From an uncultured Spirochaetia bacterium (GTDB lineage: Bacteria; Spirochaetota; UBA4802; JAGODF01), in NCBI GenBank assembly GCA_937967705.1, contig CALCJG010000187.1:1-17582 (forward strand): a DNA stretch of 17,582 bases. Direction: 5' to 3'. Below are positions 7,106 to 15,032 of this stretch, one piece after another. The translations under genes and the position numbers were made by a program. Under the pieces are notes generated by a model that was not told the DNA's origin, did no database searches, and was given only the letters and a program-made list of their open reading frames with translations. Within the stretch, counting starts at the first letter, position 1, and each line of letters begins with the position of its first letter.

Positions 7106-8146
7106 TCAGGGCAGAAATCCCTGATCCTTCAGAAAACCGTACCATTCCCTCCCCCGGATGTTGTTGAAGACAAGCCAGTGACCTCCGGGCAGAAGATGAC
7201 AATGCGGGAGTTCCCAACGGTCGCGCAGGGCCTGCACATGCACGGCGGGACAGAGGCGGTCGCCCTGGGAGGCGATCACGAGGATCCTCTCCGGGGAGAG
7301 CCGGGGCGGGAAATTCAGCGGCGAGTGGGCCCTCCAGACCTCCCGGATTTTTTTAAGCAGCGGGTCCCCCTCCCCCAGCCCGAGCCGGATCGAGTCCGGC
7401 CCCAAGGGGATGGAAAAATCCACCGCCGGAACCATCAACGCGGCAAAGGAGTGAACGTCCGTGAGCGCTGAGAAGAGGGCGGCGTTGTAGCCCCCGAGGC
7501 TGGCCCCGATGATACCGATCTGTCCCGCTCCCGATCCTTTCAGGATAAGGAAGGCCCCGTAGAGGTCGTGCATCGTCTGACCGAAGCGCTCCCAGGTCAT
7601 GGCAACGTCCTCGGGCTGAAGGAAGATACCCCGCAGGGAAAGGCTCCGGTAACCCCGCTTCCAGTGGAAGGGTGTAACGAAGAGGGCGACATCGAGACCC
7701 AGGGAAAAGAGGCGGCGGATATGGAACATCCTCTCCGCCTGCGAGGGCTCCCCGAGCATGTAGCCGTGCAGGCAGAGCACGGTCTTACGACCGCCGTCCC
7801 CGTGCGTCCATCGGACCAGGCAGGCCGTCCGGTTCCGCTCCCAGGCGTTGTAGCGCTCCCTCAGGAGGGGGTTGCGCGGCATATAAGCGCTCTCCCAGGC
7901 GACGACCTCCCTGCGCCCCTCCTGCCACGGGCGGCTCTCGGCAACCTCAAACGAGGGCGCAGATTCCGGGAAGGAGGAGAAGGTTTCGGGATCGGCCACG
8001 TACCCGTTTTCATAGTAATAATCGATTTCCCTTTCATAGCGCGCCCGGTCCATCCAAACGGGCTTAAGACGGTTCCTAACCTTCGGCAAGGCCAGGAAGA
8101 GTTCGTCCACCGCGCCGCCGAGACGGTTCTGCCATTTCTCGTTCAT
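7106..8146 (-). CDS. Alpha/beta hydrolase family protein
   Basis: A 346-residue cytoplasmic-type protein with no signal peptide. Alpha/beta hydrolase landmarks are in order: oxyanion strand VLCLHGYM (123-130), nucleophile elbow G-A-S-L-G-G at 214-219 with Ser216, acid Asp296 in IASQGDRLCP, and His323 in PGGHW. The triad is therefore complete. The roughly 115-residue N-terminal extension and the elbow GxSxGG resemble the ABHD18/DUF2048-like branch, but substrate cannot be read from sequence; an esterase or lipase-like activity is the default expectation. The ATG at 8144-8146 has an AGG-rich stretch seven bases upstream. It lies 86 bases after the unknown Sel1-tailed gene and may share its transcript. 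Confidence 0.78.
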   Translation of the reverse strand: MNEKWQNRLGGAVDELFLALPKVRNRLKPVWMDRARYEREIDYYYENGYVADPETFSSFPESAPSFEVAESRPWQEGRREVVAWESAYMPRNPLLRERYNAWERNRTACLVRWTHGDGGRKTVLCLHGYMLGEPSQAERMFHIRRLFSLGLDVALFVTPFHWKRGYRSLSLRGIFLQPEDVAMTWERFGQTMHDLYGAFLILKGSGAGQIGIIGASLGGYNAALFSALTDVHSFAALMVPAVDFSIPLGPDSIRLGLGEGDPLLKKIREVWRAHSPLNFPPRLSPERILVIASQGDRLCPAVHVQALRDRWELPHCHLLPGGHWLVFNNIRGREWYGFLKDQGFLP

Positions 8147-8232
8147 GATAAACCTGCCCTGAAATTCATTTCCGACTCATCCTCATCTCCCCCATAACCA
8201 TTCGGCCATGACCGCCGGAACACGTACCCGGA

Positions 8233-9129
8233 TTACTCATGGATGCTTCCAAGCATCTTTACGGCCCTTCCGAAACCCTGATCCGCGGATTTCCTCATCC
8301 AGTAGAGGGCTTTCTCCCTGTCGGCCGGGTGTTTCTCCCAGCCCTTCCAATACATCATGGCCAGATCATACTGGCCGTGGGCCTGACCGGTTTCGGCGCG
8401 GTGGAAATAGAATTCCAGGATATCCCGCTCGATGTCGTACGACCAGTAATCCCGGTTGTTTATGTCCGCATTGACGGATCGGCGGTCGATGATCTTCTCG
8501 TAGAGCCGTAATTCTGAATCGCCGGACCAGATCAGGGATCCGAAATCAATGTACTGGGGCCTTAGCGACCAGAGCAGTTTCGACCTGATCCTATCCCCCT
8601 TCCTGTTGAAAACATGCAGATACACATCCAGCTTATGGCTGAGAGAGTAGAATATCTGAGCCTTGAGGGCTTTATTGGGAGATTGTACCGCCTTGCCCCA
8701 ATAGGCTTCCTTCGAGAAATCATTCTTCTCGATGGAAACGTGGATATTGTTGACAATCTCAACCGCCTGCGGGTCATTCCCGAAAACAGCGACGAGGGAC
8801 GACCTGATCAGCTCATTGCCGTTCTTGTTTTTATCTGAAGCGCTCAATGCGCCATACTCTTTTACATCTATATGACGATAAATAGTGACGACATCCAGAG
8901 CGTCAAAACGGATATGATCATCCTCAGAACGGACCGTGAGAAACAGGTTTACCTTTCCGATACCGCCGGAAGGCAGCCTGCATTCCCGCAGATATAGGGA
9001 ATACTGGAAAGCCAGATCCAAGAGGGTGAGATCACCAATGATATCCATCAGACCAGAGGCATCAATCCGATTGTTATTGCGATCATGCTCAACGACCCGT
9101 GCCTCGACGAATTGCAGATATTTGCTCAA
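8233..9129 (-). CDS. Uncharacterised protein with C-terminal Sel1-like repeat
   Basis: A 298-residue soluble protein. The first possible start is TTG (complement of 9127-9129) with GGGGA about eight to nine bases upstream; the next is an in-frame ATG at 9046-9048 without a clear binding site, so the start is uncertain. Residues 1-235 match nothing I recognise: mixed alpha/beta, acidic, with no signal peptide or membrane segment. The C-terminus (about 241-298) is a Sel1/TPR-like helical pair: ETGQAHGQYDLAMMYWKG, then ADREKALYWMRKSADQGFGRA. Sel1 repeats mediate protein-protein contacts. Its upstream neighbour in the same direction is a small membrane protein (137-base gap), and they may be expressed together. 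Function is unknown. Confidence 0.6.
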   Translation of the reverse strand: MSKYLQFVEARVVEHDRNNNRIDASGLMDIIGDLTLLDLAFQYSLYLRECRLPSGGIGKVNLFLTVRSEDDHIRFDALDVVTIYRHIDVKEYGALSASDKNKNGNELIRSSLVAVFGNDPQAVEIVNNIHVSIEKNDFSKEAYWGKAVQSPNKALKAQIFYSLSHKLDVYLHVFNRKGDRIRSKLLWSLRPQYIDFGSLIWSGDSELRLYEKIIDRRSVNADINNRDYWSYDIERDILEFYFHRAETGQAHGQYDLAMMYWKGWEKHPADREKALYWMRKSADQGFGRAVKMLGSIHE

Positions 9130-9266
9130 GGTAACATTCCCCAGCTTTTAAAAGGAGCATTTAAACTGAAACTTCTCACCATCTTCATCCCACCGGATTG
9201 TCTGGCTGGAAGGCCTCCCGAAAGAACAAAGAGAGTGATCATGAAAGAATTTTTTTTAATCATTGC

Positions 9267-9800
9267 TCATAGATCCTCAAGCAGTTTATCATCAAAACCC
9301 GCTTTTTGAAGCCGTGTTTTCAGCCCGAGATGACGGATAAAGAGGGACAGGAATACCCAGGGAGCTACAAAGACAATGAACTCAGAACCTTTTATCTTAT
9401 TCCTCAGGGCCTCCGGCATTGCATGAAAGAAAACCTTATAATAGACAACAGCCCCCTGTCCAAAACCCACGAGCACCTTTTCAATCCTGCTTACAGATGA
9501 GGGATGAACAGGGATTGAATCGATATGGAATTGATGATTCTTATAATAAAGAAAACTGGGGATTCTCCGAAGCCTTATGACAATAAAGTTCGGCAACACG
9601 AAGCAGAGTATAAAATTCGCCACGGCTCCCATAAGCAGAAGTATCATCACATAGGGAATCTCGGGATTGTCGAAAACAGGACCGGGAACCGCTTTAAGGA
9701 AAATGGTGAAAAGATAACCGGCAAAAAGCAGAGTCAGGAGAAGGGATGACACCAGGGATAGGGTCATTCTAACGCGGTAATTATTGGATAGTTTCATCAT
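9267..9800 (-). CDS. Small integral membrane protein of unknown function
   Basis: A 177-residue protein with two clear transmembrane helices (about 13-38 and 50-75) and a third hydrophobic segment near 140-156 that may insert. Between them is a basic RLRRIPSFLYYKNHQFHID stretch that reads like a membrane-proximal PH-like strand. No family signature could be named. The ATG at 9798-9800 is followed by a second ATG codon; AAGGA about six bases upstream supports the first. It heads the run of - strand genes and faces a long divergent intergenic region carrying a possible promoter for it (9978-10008). The GC content is lower than in most neighbouring genes. Confidence 0.6.
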   Translation of the reverse strand: MMKLSNNYRVRMTLSLVSSLLLTLLFAGYLFTIFLKAVPGPVFDNPEIPYVMILLLMGAVANFILCFVLPNFIVIRLRRIPSFLYYKNHQFHIDSIPVHPSSVSRIEKVLVGFGQGAVVYYKVFFHAMPEALRNKIKGSEFIVFVAPWVFLSLFIRHLGLKTRLQKAGFDDKLLEDL

Positions 9801-9977
9801 TAAAATTCCTTACACCCTTCATGGAGAACCCGTTCATGGAACGACAGGGTATACAGGAGTATTCGGCGACCGCAGCCAGACCAGCCCGCTGGACGCCCTG
9901 AAAAGCCTTCCCCGCTGGCAGCCCGTAACACCTGTTGCCCGTCAGCGGGTTCTCATCGAATCCCCATCGACAATTTT

Positions 9978-10008
9978 ATTATCAGATCCTTTCCGGGGAC
10001 CGTGTCAA
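9978..10008 (-). promoter_or_regulatory. Possible sigma70-type promoter for the - strand membrane-protein gene
   Basis: On the - strand, TTGACA (complement of 10003-10008) is followed by GATAAT (complement of 9978-9983) with a 19-base spacer, or TGATAA with 18. The -35 is a perfect consensus; the spacing is slightly long. It would give a leader of roughly 170 bases before the ATG at 9800. A 10-base direct repeat, TTATTATCAG, overlaps the -10 (9976-9985) and recurs just upstream of the -35 (10012-10021), 36 bases apart. Confidence 0.4.
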
Positions 10009-10149
10009 ACATTATTATCAGCGGTATCATCGCTCATCGCCCGTGGCGATAAAAGGCCCCACCGGCAACCGCGTTCTCCGAAGTTCCCTTCCCCGGCCCC
10101 CCGGTGTGATGAAGCCGCTGCCAGCAGCAGATCGCGGATAGGATATCCT

Positions 10150-10175
10150 AAAGGGACGGCTTCCGTGTCCCCTTT
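10150..10175 (+). other. Short bulged hairpin upstream of the oxidoreductase promoter
   Basis: AAAGGGAC (10150-10157) pairs with GTCCCCTTT (10167-10175) with one bulged C and a nine-base loop, followed by CGCGTTTTG. It lies 11 bases before the TTGACA box. It could insulate the promoter as a weak terminator, but no upstream + strand gene needs one. Confidence 0.3.
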
Positions 10176-10186
10176 CGCGTTTTGTA

Positions 10187-10214
10187 TTGACATTCTAAAC
10201 AAAAAGTGAATACT
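10187..10214 (+). promoter_or_regulatory. Sigma70-type promoter of the oxidoreductase gene
   Basis: TTGACA (10187-10192, perfect -35) is followed after 16 bases by AATACT (10209-10214, four of six -10 matches). The surrounding 30 bases are AT-rich compared with the flanks. Transcription would start near 10221, giving a leader of about 120 bases before the ATG at 10344. Confidence 0.5.
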
Positions 10215-10218
10215 CACT
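10205..10218. promoter_or_regulatory. TetR-type operator palindrome over the -10 box
   Basis: AGTGA-ATAC-TCACT is a perfect inverted repeat (five-base arms, four-base centre) that sits exactly across the -10 of the oxidoreductase promoter. The sequence class GTGAATACTCAC resembles operators of TetR-family repressors that control lipid or fatty-acid genes. No TetR gene lies in the window, so the regulator would be encoded elsewhere. The assignment to TetR is inference from pattern. Confidence 0.45.
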
Positions 10219-10254
10219 CTTTAATAGGACGACGGGCCAGGTTTTAGCATCCTG

Positions 10255-10300
10255 CCGGATTAGGAGGGAGTCCTTCCTACAGGGACTACCGCCCTTCCGG
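10255..10300 (+). other. Imperfect leader hairpin before the oxidoreductase gene
   Basis: CCGGA (10255-10259) pairs with TCCGG (10296-10300), GGG (10266-10268) with CCC (10292-10294), and AGTCC (10269-10273) with GGACT (10283-10287). The structure is followed by ATTTTA and ends 44 bases before the start codon. It could act as a weak attenuator or be fortuitous. Confidence 0.3.
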
Positions 10301-10343
10301 ATTTTACTACAAAAAGCCGGTCCCGCTCCTGAAGGAGGATACC

Positions 10344-11453
10344 ATGAAGATACTCATACTCGGCGGCTGCGCCGACATGGCTGTGCCGCTTCTGCCGGTG
10401 CTGCAGGCCGACAAGGAGGTCAAAGGCGTTACGCTGGCGGACATCAACCTGGAGAAGGCGCAGAAGACTGCCGCAGGCCTGGGAGCAAAATTTGTTCCTG
10501 CACCCTGCGACGCCAATGATCACGACGGCGTTGTGTCCCTTATGAAAGGCCACGATGTAGTCTTCTGCTATGTGGGGCCCTTCTACATCTTCGAAAGGAA
10601 ACTCGCCTCCTGCGCCGTCGAGGCAGGTGTCGATTACGTCTCCATCTGTGACGACTACGACGCCTACCTGGACGTTATTACCCTGGACGATGCGGCGAGG
10701 AAGAAGGGCGTGAAGATCCTCACCGGCTTCGGAAACTCCCCGGGGCTCACCCAGGTCCTGGCGCGCCAGGGGTACAACGCCCTGGAAAACGTCACGCGCA
10801 TCAACATCCACTGGTGTGCCGGCTCCGACGAGGCGGCGGGCCCCTCCAACCTGACGCATCTCTTTCACATCTTCAACGGGACCACTTTGCAGACCATCGG
10901 GGGGGAGGAGGTGCGGGTTAAGACGGGCGGCGGAAAGAAGCTCGTGGAATTCCCGGAGCCCATCGGGCGGCACCACGTCTATTACACGGGCCATGCGGAA
11001 TCGGTCTCCCTCCCCCGCAATCTCAAGGGTCTTACCGAGGCCACACTCCACGGCGGCGTGAAGCCCGGCTACATCGTCAAACTCCTGAAGATCCTGAGCG
11101 CCCTCCGGCTCCTGGGAACGCACCGGCGCCGGGCCGCCCTGGCCAGGTTCTTTCACCGCATTGAAGGCTGGTTCGCCTCAGGGGGTCTGGACAAGTCCGT
11201 GGGACGCATCGACGTCTTCGGCTCAAAGAACGGCAGGGAGACGTACCGTTATTACACCTATGTGGGGCATATTGCGGAGATCACATCGTTCCCCCTTTAC
11301 CTGGCCGGGAAGTGGCTCTTCAAGAAAAAATTCTCCCAAAAGCCCGGCGGGGTCTATTCGGCGGAGCGGCTTCTCGACGATCCGGGACCCTTTATTGCCG
11401 ACCTGAGAGAGATGGGCGTGGAGATCTACGAGAGCGAAACGGTCACCCGTTAG
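10344..11453 (+). CDS. Saccharopine dehydrogenase-like NAD(P)-dependent oxidoreductase
   Basis: A 369-residue soluble protein. AAGGAGG (10332-10338) five bases before the ATG gives a near-ideal start. The N-terminal Rossmann domain (about 1-130) has MKILILGG (1-8), an acidic end of strand two in TLADIN (Asp33), VVFCYVGPF (72-80), AGVDYVSICDD (94-104) and GVKILTGFGNSPGLT (122-136), the order seen in the Sacchrp_dh_NADP family. The remaining residues form the substrate domain, of which HHVYYTGHAESVSLPR (210-225) is family-like. The dinucleotide loop reads GGCADMA, where relatives usually have GGxGxxG. Asp33 favours NAD(H) over NADP(H). The true substrate is unknown; such proteins are often misnamed as lysine-pathway enzymes, and related ones act on lipids. 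It stands alone behind a promoter with a TetR-like site. Confidence 0.8.
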   Translation: MKILILGGCADMAVPLLPVLQADKEVKGVTLADINLEKAQKTAAGLGAKFVPAPCDANDHDGVVSLMKGHDVVFCYVGPFYIFERKLASCAVEAGVDYVSICDDYDAYLDVITLDDAARKKGVKILTGFGNSPGLTQVLARQGYNALENVTRINIHWCAGSDEAAGPSNLTHLFHIFNGTTLQTIGGEEVRVKTGGGKKLVEFPEPIGRHHVYYTGHAESVSLPRNLKGLTEATLHGGVKPGYIVKLLKILSALRLLGTHRRRAALARFFHRIEGWFASGGLDKSVGRIDVFGSKNGRETYRYYTYVGHIAEITSFPLYLAGKWLFKKKFSQKPGGVYSAERLLDDPGPFIADLREMGVEIYESETVTR

Positions 11454-11577
11454 GCTCATTGATATTCCCCGCAGAACCGGGGTCCGCGGGATCAGGACGG
11501 CCCTCAGCAGGAAAGTTCTCCCGGTACCGGATATCACCCCCCTGCCTCCTTAAGCGGAGTTGTGGAGGGAAAGTTTT

Positions 11578-12693
11578 CTACGGGTTGATGAACTCCCCTT
11601 TCGTGTTGATCAGATAATCCTCGTAACCAAAGACCTTGAGGCTGCATTCACCTCCGCCCGCCTTCTTTACCGTGTACTTCCCGGCGGACAGTGTCACCAC
11701 GGCAACCCCGTTGCGGAACACCGGCCCCTCGCGACCGGCAAAGAGGAAAGGGATGACATCCCTGCCGGCTTTGTCAATGAACCCCCATTTGTTCCCCACT
11801 CTGACCGCGGCCAGTCCGCAGGAGAAGACGGCAGCGTCAGCATAGGTCGGCTGGATCACCAGCTTTCCTGACGTATCGACATATCCCCATTGTCCGCCCT
11901 CGATGACGGGACTCCCGCGCCTGCCACCCTTATAGACCGCTGCAAGCCCTTCGCTGAATCGCCGGCCGATGTGATTATACACCGGGGGAACCGCGAATTT
12001 CCCTTTCCGGTTGATGAAGCCTTTCTTCCTGCCGGCAGAAAGGACCGGCGCAAAGCCGTCGTGAAACGGGCCCGCCTCCCTGAAGGAAGGGGGGATGACC
12101 ATCCGCCCGCTCCTGTCGATATACCCGAGCTTTTTCCCGAGACTGACCCGCGCCAGGCTCTCGCTGAACTCATAGGCAAACCTGTACCTGGGAGGTATGA
12201 CGAATTTGCCATCGGCGCCGATGAAACCCCAGAGGGCCCCCATCCGGACGGCGGCCAGCCCTTCGCTGAAACCGGCCGCATGACTGCATAGCAGCGGGGC
12301 CACTTCTCTTCCCTCAGGGTCTATGACAGCCCAGTTATAGTCACCGGATTTATAAACGACGGCTCGGCCGCCGTTGAAATCCGTCACCATCTTATACCGA
12401 TAGGGGATAACCAGTTTGCCCGCCTTATCGATGTAACCGTAGAGGCGGCCGTCAAACACCGGGGCCCGGCCTTCCCTGAAAGCCCCGGCTTTGCGAAAAG
12501 CAAAATCGATGAGGAGATTCCCCCGGGCGTTTACATAGCCGTACCGGGCGCTGCGCTCAACCGGATAAAACTCATCATCGGCGAGGGCATAGTTCTTCCC
12601 GGGACTGCTTTCCCGGGTAAACCCGCCCCCGCAGGAGAGACAGAGCGCGGCAAGCATTACAATAATAACAGACAGCAGGGCTGTTTTTTTCAT
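11578..12693 (-). CDS. WG-repeat lipoprotein
   Basis: A 371-residue protein. AAGGAT about seven bases before the ATG (12691-12693) supports the start. The signal peptide ends in lipobox LCLSC (Cys21). The mature part is a run of WG (KWG) repeats, each with G-F/Y-I/V-D-x-x-G-K-x-V-I-P-x-x-Y and then F-S/R-E-G-L-A-x-V: units start near 52, 86, 121, 156, 190, 225, 270 and 304, with a degenerate last unit near 358 (YLINTKGEF). Two units are spaced by insertions (about 255-268 and 335-355). WG-repeat proteins are abundant in Leptospira and Bacteroidetes and probably act as extracytoplasmic binding scaffolds; the ligand is unknown. It lies 52 bases after the sensor-kinase stop and is probably co-transcribed with it. 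Confidence 0.85.
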   Translation of the reverse strand: MKKTALLSVIIVMLAALCLSCGGGFTRESSPGKNYALADDEFYPVERSARYGYVNARGNLLIDFAFRKAGAFREGRAPVFDGRLYGYIDKAGKLVIPYRYKMVTDFNGGRAVVYKSGDYNWAVIDPEGREVAPLLCSHAAGFSEGLAAVRMGALWGFIGADGKFVIPPRYRFAYEFSESLARVSLGKKLGYIDRSGRMVIPPSFREAGPFHDGFAPVLSAGRKKGFINRKGKFAVPPVYNHIGRRFSEGLAAVYKGGRRGSPVIEGGQWGYVDTSGKLVIQPTYADAAVFSCGLAAVRVGNKWGFIDKAGRDVIPFLFAGREGPVFRNGVAVVTLSAGKYTVKKAGGGECSLKVFGYEDYLINTKGEFINP

Positions 12694-12745
12694 AAACTAC
12701 ATCCTTATAAAATTAATTTCTCGTCTTAATCCAGCACTACTAGTC

Positions 12746-14950
12746 CTATGCAGGTAACACCTGCCCGATACAGCAGGAGAGATCGCTTATACGATAAGGT
12801 TTGTAGATGGCTCCATGGAAACCGTAGGATTTATAATTTTTCATCACGTCACTCATATGATGACCGCTGGTAGCGATGGCAGTTATCCCTGGATAAATCT
12901 CGACCATCCTTGCAAGCGCTTCCACTCCGCCCATCCCGCCCTTTACAGTCAAATCGAGGATGACAAGCGTAAAGGGGTTGCTTTGTTCACAGGCAACCTG
13001 AAATTTCTCTACGGCTTCAACTCCATCGAGGGCATAATACACATCGAAACCTAAGCGCTTGAGCATCATTCCGAGAATTTTTATTATCGATTCATCGTCG
13101 TCCATCACCAGCACAGTACCGCTGAAAACGGCATCTACAGAATATGACTCATAATGCGGCTTCTCAGAAACATGCTTGGGCTTCGGAAGCAGGATGGAAA
13201 ACAGGGCTCCCTGAGGTCTGCCTTCATCAATGGAAATCGTACCGCCGTGATTTTTTATAATGGAATACGAGACAGCCAAACCGAGCCCCATACCGTCTTC
13301 CTTGGTCGTAAAGAAGGGATCAAACAGGTTCTTTGCAATTTCAGGGGATATGCCGGGTCCCGTATCGTCTACAGCAAGTTCGACATAACGATCAGCCGGG
13401 AGATAATATACGTTATCCTTGGGCAGATCCACTGTTCTGCAGATCACGGTTATCTTCCCGCCAGCCGGCATAGCCTGTTTGGCATTGATAATGATGTTCG
13501 AAAGCACCTGCGATATCTGACCTTCATCAGCCTCGATAATGCAGGGTTCCTCATCGAAGGTGCAGGCATAGTGCACAGGGCTTCCGGCAAGAACAAGATC
13601 TGCCGTATCCAAAACAAGCTTGTCCAGGGAAAACGCGCTTCGCTTGGGGGGTGTTCCTCCCCGGGAAACTGCAAGAAGCTGCTGAACGATCTCTTTGGCT
13701 TTGAGACAGGCTCTTTCGGCATTTGTTATCAACTGGATCTGCCTGCTTTGATCCTCCTCAAGAAAGAAGAGAGAGATGTTACCCAGGATGGCGGTCAGAA
13801 CATTATTAAAATCATGAGCGATCCCTCCTGCCAGAACAGAAAGTGATTTTATCTTGCTTGCCTTTATGAATTCCTTCTCAAACTTCTTTCTCACTGTAAT
13901 ATCACGGATGATGATCATTGTTGCCCTGCGGCCCTCATGCTGGAGTATTCCAGCGTTTACCTCGACAGGTACCGCCGATCCGTTCCTGTGGCGGATGCAG
14001 GTTTCCAGTATGGTTGAGCTGTCATACTCATAATCGTTATTAGCCATACCGGAGAGAAACATCCTGAAATCATCCCCAGCTGCCAGCAGGGATAGGTTGG
14101 CCTCCATAATCTCCGAATGCTCGTATCCGGTAATCCGGCATAACTTTTGATTCGCATACACTATGAATTCATCGCGAATCATGCAAATCCCGTCGTTCGC
14201 CCGCTCAACAAGGTTTTTATATTTCTCTTCGGATTCACGGAGAGCCTCCTCAGTCTGCTGCCGGCGGCTAATCTCATCGAGCAGATCAGTAGTCTTTTCA
14301 TTGACCATTTCCTCGAGATGGTTTCGATACCTGGCCAGATCCTCTTCCTTTTGCTTTCGCTCCGTGATGTCCCTGGAAAACTCTGAAAAGCCTATTACCA
14401 CACCGTCCCTGATGACAGGATTGAAACGGAATTCAAAATACATGGTTTTACCCGTATCGACGGTAAAGGGAAATTCGACTGTGAATTTCTCTCCGCCGAG
14501 AACGCGTTGGATTAATGAATCCCATAATTCCCGCTCCTCGCCATCAAGCAGTTTATGAGGCTGAATCCCGGGTTTCATCTCAATGCCAAGGGTTTTCTTG
14601 ATTATTGCGGCATAGGCGGAATTATAGACCAGCGGCAATCCCTGGGCATCGCTGAACAGGATATGCTCGTCGGTATTCTCAATAAGAGCCGACAGGATGG
14701 ATCTCGAATTTACGAACTCAGTGATAATTTGCCTGTTGGAAAAATCATCTTCCCCTCGATGCGGGTCATAGTCTGGAAGGTCTGCCGTGTTCCCACTGAC
14801 AAGTTCCTTGATGATGTTCCGATACCATTCCAGCTCTTTCAGCAAGGACATCACATCTTTGGAGACGCCTCTCTCCAGCTCTGCGACCCGCTGTCGAAGC
14901 CTGACAACTTCTTCAGAAAGGTTCTTGGGATTGGCGTCATCATTGTTCAT
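12746..14950 (-). CDS. Hybrid PAS-sensor histidine kinase with C-terminal receiver
   Basis: A 734-residue cytoplasmic protein without transmembrane segments. Order: N-terminal coiled coil (about 10-50), PAS 1 (about 83-197), coiled coil (198-245), PAS 2 (about 242-355), HisKA dimerisation domain with His379 in GGIAHDFNN, and HATPase with N-box SNIIINA (484-490), DDTGPGI (528-534), FDPFFTTK (543-550) and GMGLGL (553-558). The receiver domain (610-734) has acidic pocket DDD (617-619), phosphoacceptor Asp666, Thr694 and Lys717 in YKPY. All catalytic residues are present. The HDFNN box and C-terminal receiver are typical of hybrid kinases that pass phosphate through an Hpt protein or a separate regulator; none is encoded here. 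The ATG (14948-14950) has only a weak upstream GGAAG. The WG-repeat lipoprotein follows in the same direction. Confidence 0.92.
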   Translation of the reverse strand: MNNDDANPKNLSEEVVRLRQRVAELERGVSKDVMSLLKELEWYRNIIKELVSGNTADLPDYDPHRGEDDFSNRQIITEFVNSRSILSALIENTDEHILFSDAQGLPLVYNSAYAAIIKKTLGIEMKPGIQPHKLLDGEERELWDSLIQRVLGGEKFTVEFPFTVDTGKTMYFEFRFNPVIRDGVVIGFSEFSRDITERKQKEEDLARYRNHLEEMVNEKTTDLLDEISRRQQTEEALRESEEKYKNLVERANDGICMIRDEFIVYANQKLCRITGYEHSEIMEANLSLLAAGDDFRMFLSGMANNDYEYDSSTILETCIRHRNGSAVPVEVNAGILQHEGRRATMIIIRDITVRKKFEKEFIKASKIKSLSVLAGGIAHDFNNVLTAILGNISLFFLEEDQSRQIQLITNAERACLKAKEIVQQLLAVSRGGTPPKRSAFSLDKLVLDTADLVLAGSPVHYACTFDEEPCIIEADEGQISQVLSNIIINAKQAMPAGGKITVICRTVDLPKDNVYYLPADRYVELAVDDTGPGISPEIAKNLFDPFFTTKEDGMGLGLAVSYSIIKNHGGTISIDEGRPQGALFSILLPKPKHVSEKPHYESYSVDAVFSGTVLVMDDDESIIKILGMMLKRLGFDVYYALDGVEAVEKFQVACEQSNPFTLVILDLTVKGGMGGVEALARMVEIYPGITAIATSGHHMSDVMKNYKSYGFHGAIYKPYRISDLSCCIGQVLPA

Positions 14951-15004
14951 ATTATCTGTTCGCTTCCGCTAGGCATGAGTTACGTGTTTTCAGATTTTAC
15001 AGGA

Positions 15005-15024
15005 TTTTCTATTTATTTAGAAAA
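15005..15024 (-). repeat. Perfect 7-bp AT-rich inverted repeat in the kinase leader
   Basis: TTTTCTA (15005-15011) and TAGAAAA (15018-15024) are exact complements with a six-base loop. It follows the GC-containing stem by eight bases in the transcript. It could be a protein-binding palindrome or a weak RNA stem. Confidence 0.45.
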
Positions 15025-15032
15025 CAATTCGT

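Larger units (their letters stand above)
9801..10343. other. 543-nt divergent intergenic region
   Basis: No convincing gene was seen here. A + strand open frame reaching 10209 has shadow-like composition (rich in Pro, Ser, Arg) and no ribosome-binding site. The region holds a possible - strand promoter (9978-10008), a + strand promoter with a palindrome on its -10 (10187-10218), a short hairpin (10150-10175) and a leader hairpin (10255-10300). Confidence 0.6.

Noticed and set aside
7568..8197. 209-residue + strand frame opposite the hydrolase
   Set aside because: The hydrolase on the - strand has a complete catalytic triad; the + frame has no recognisable features.
9784..10209. 141-residue + strand frame in the divergent intergenic region
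   Set aside because: Pro/Ser/Arg-rich, no ribosome-binding site, overlaps the start of the membrane-protein gene and promoter-like signals.
10260..11156. 298-residue open frame on the - strand opposite the oxidoreductase
   Set aside because: The + strand gene has an ideal ribosome-binding site and clear Rossmann motifs; the - frame is a codon-bias shadow.
11469..11530. Possible terminator between the convergent oxidoreductase and WG-repeat genes
   Set aside because: Short stems (CCCCG/CGGGG, CCGGTACCGG) are present but no U-tract follows in either direction.
13154..13846. 230-residue + strand frame inside the sensor-kinase gene
   Set aside because: It lies wholly opposite the HisKA/HATPase region, whose motifs are intact.
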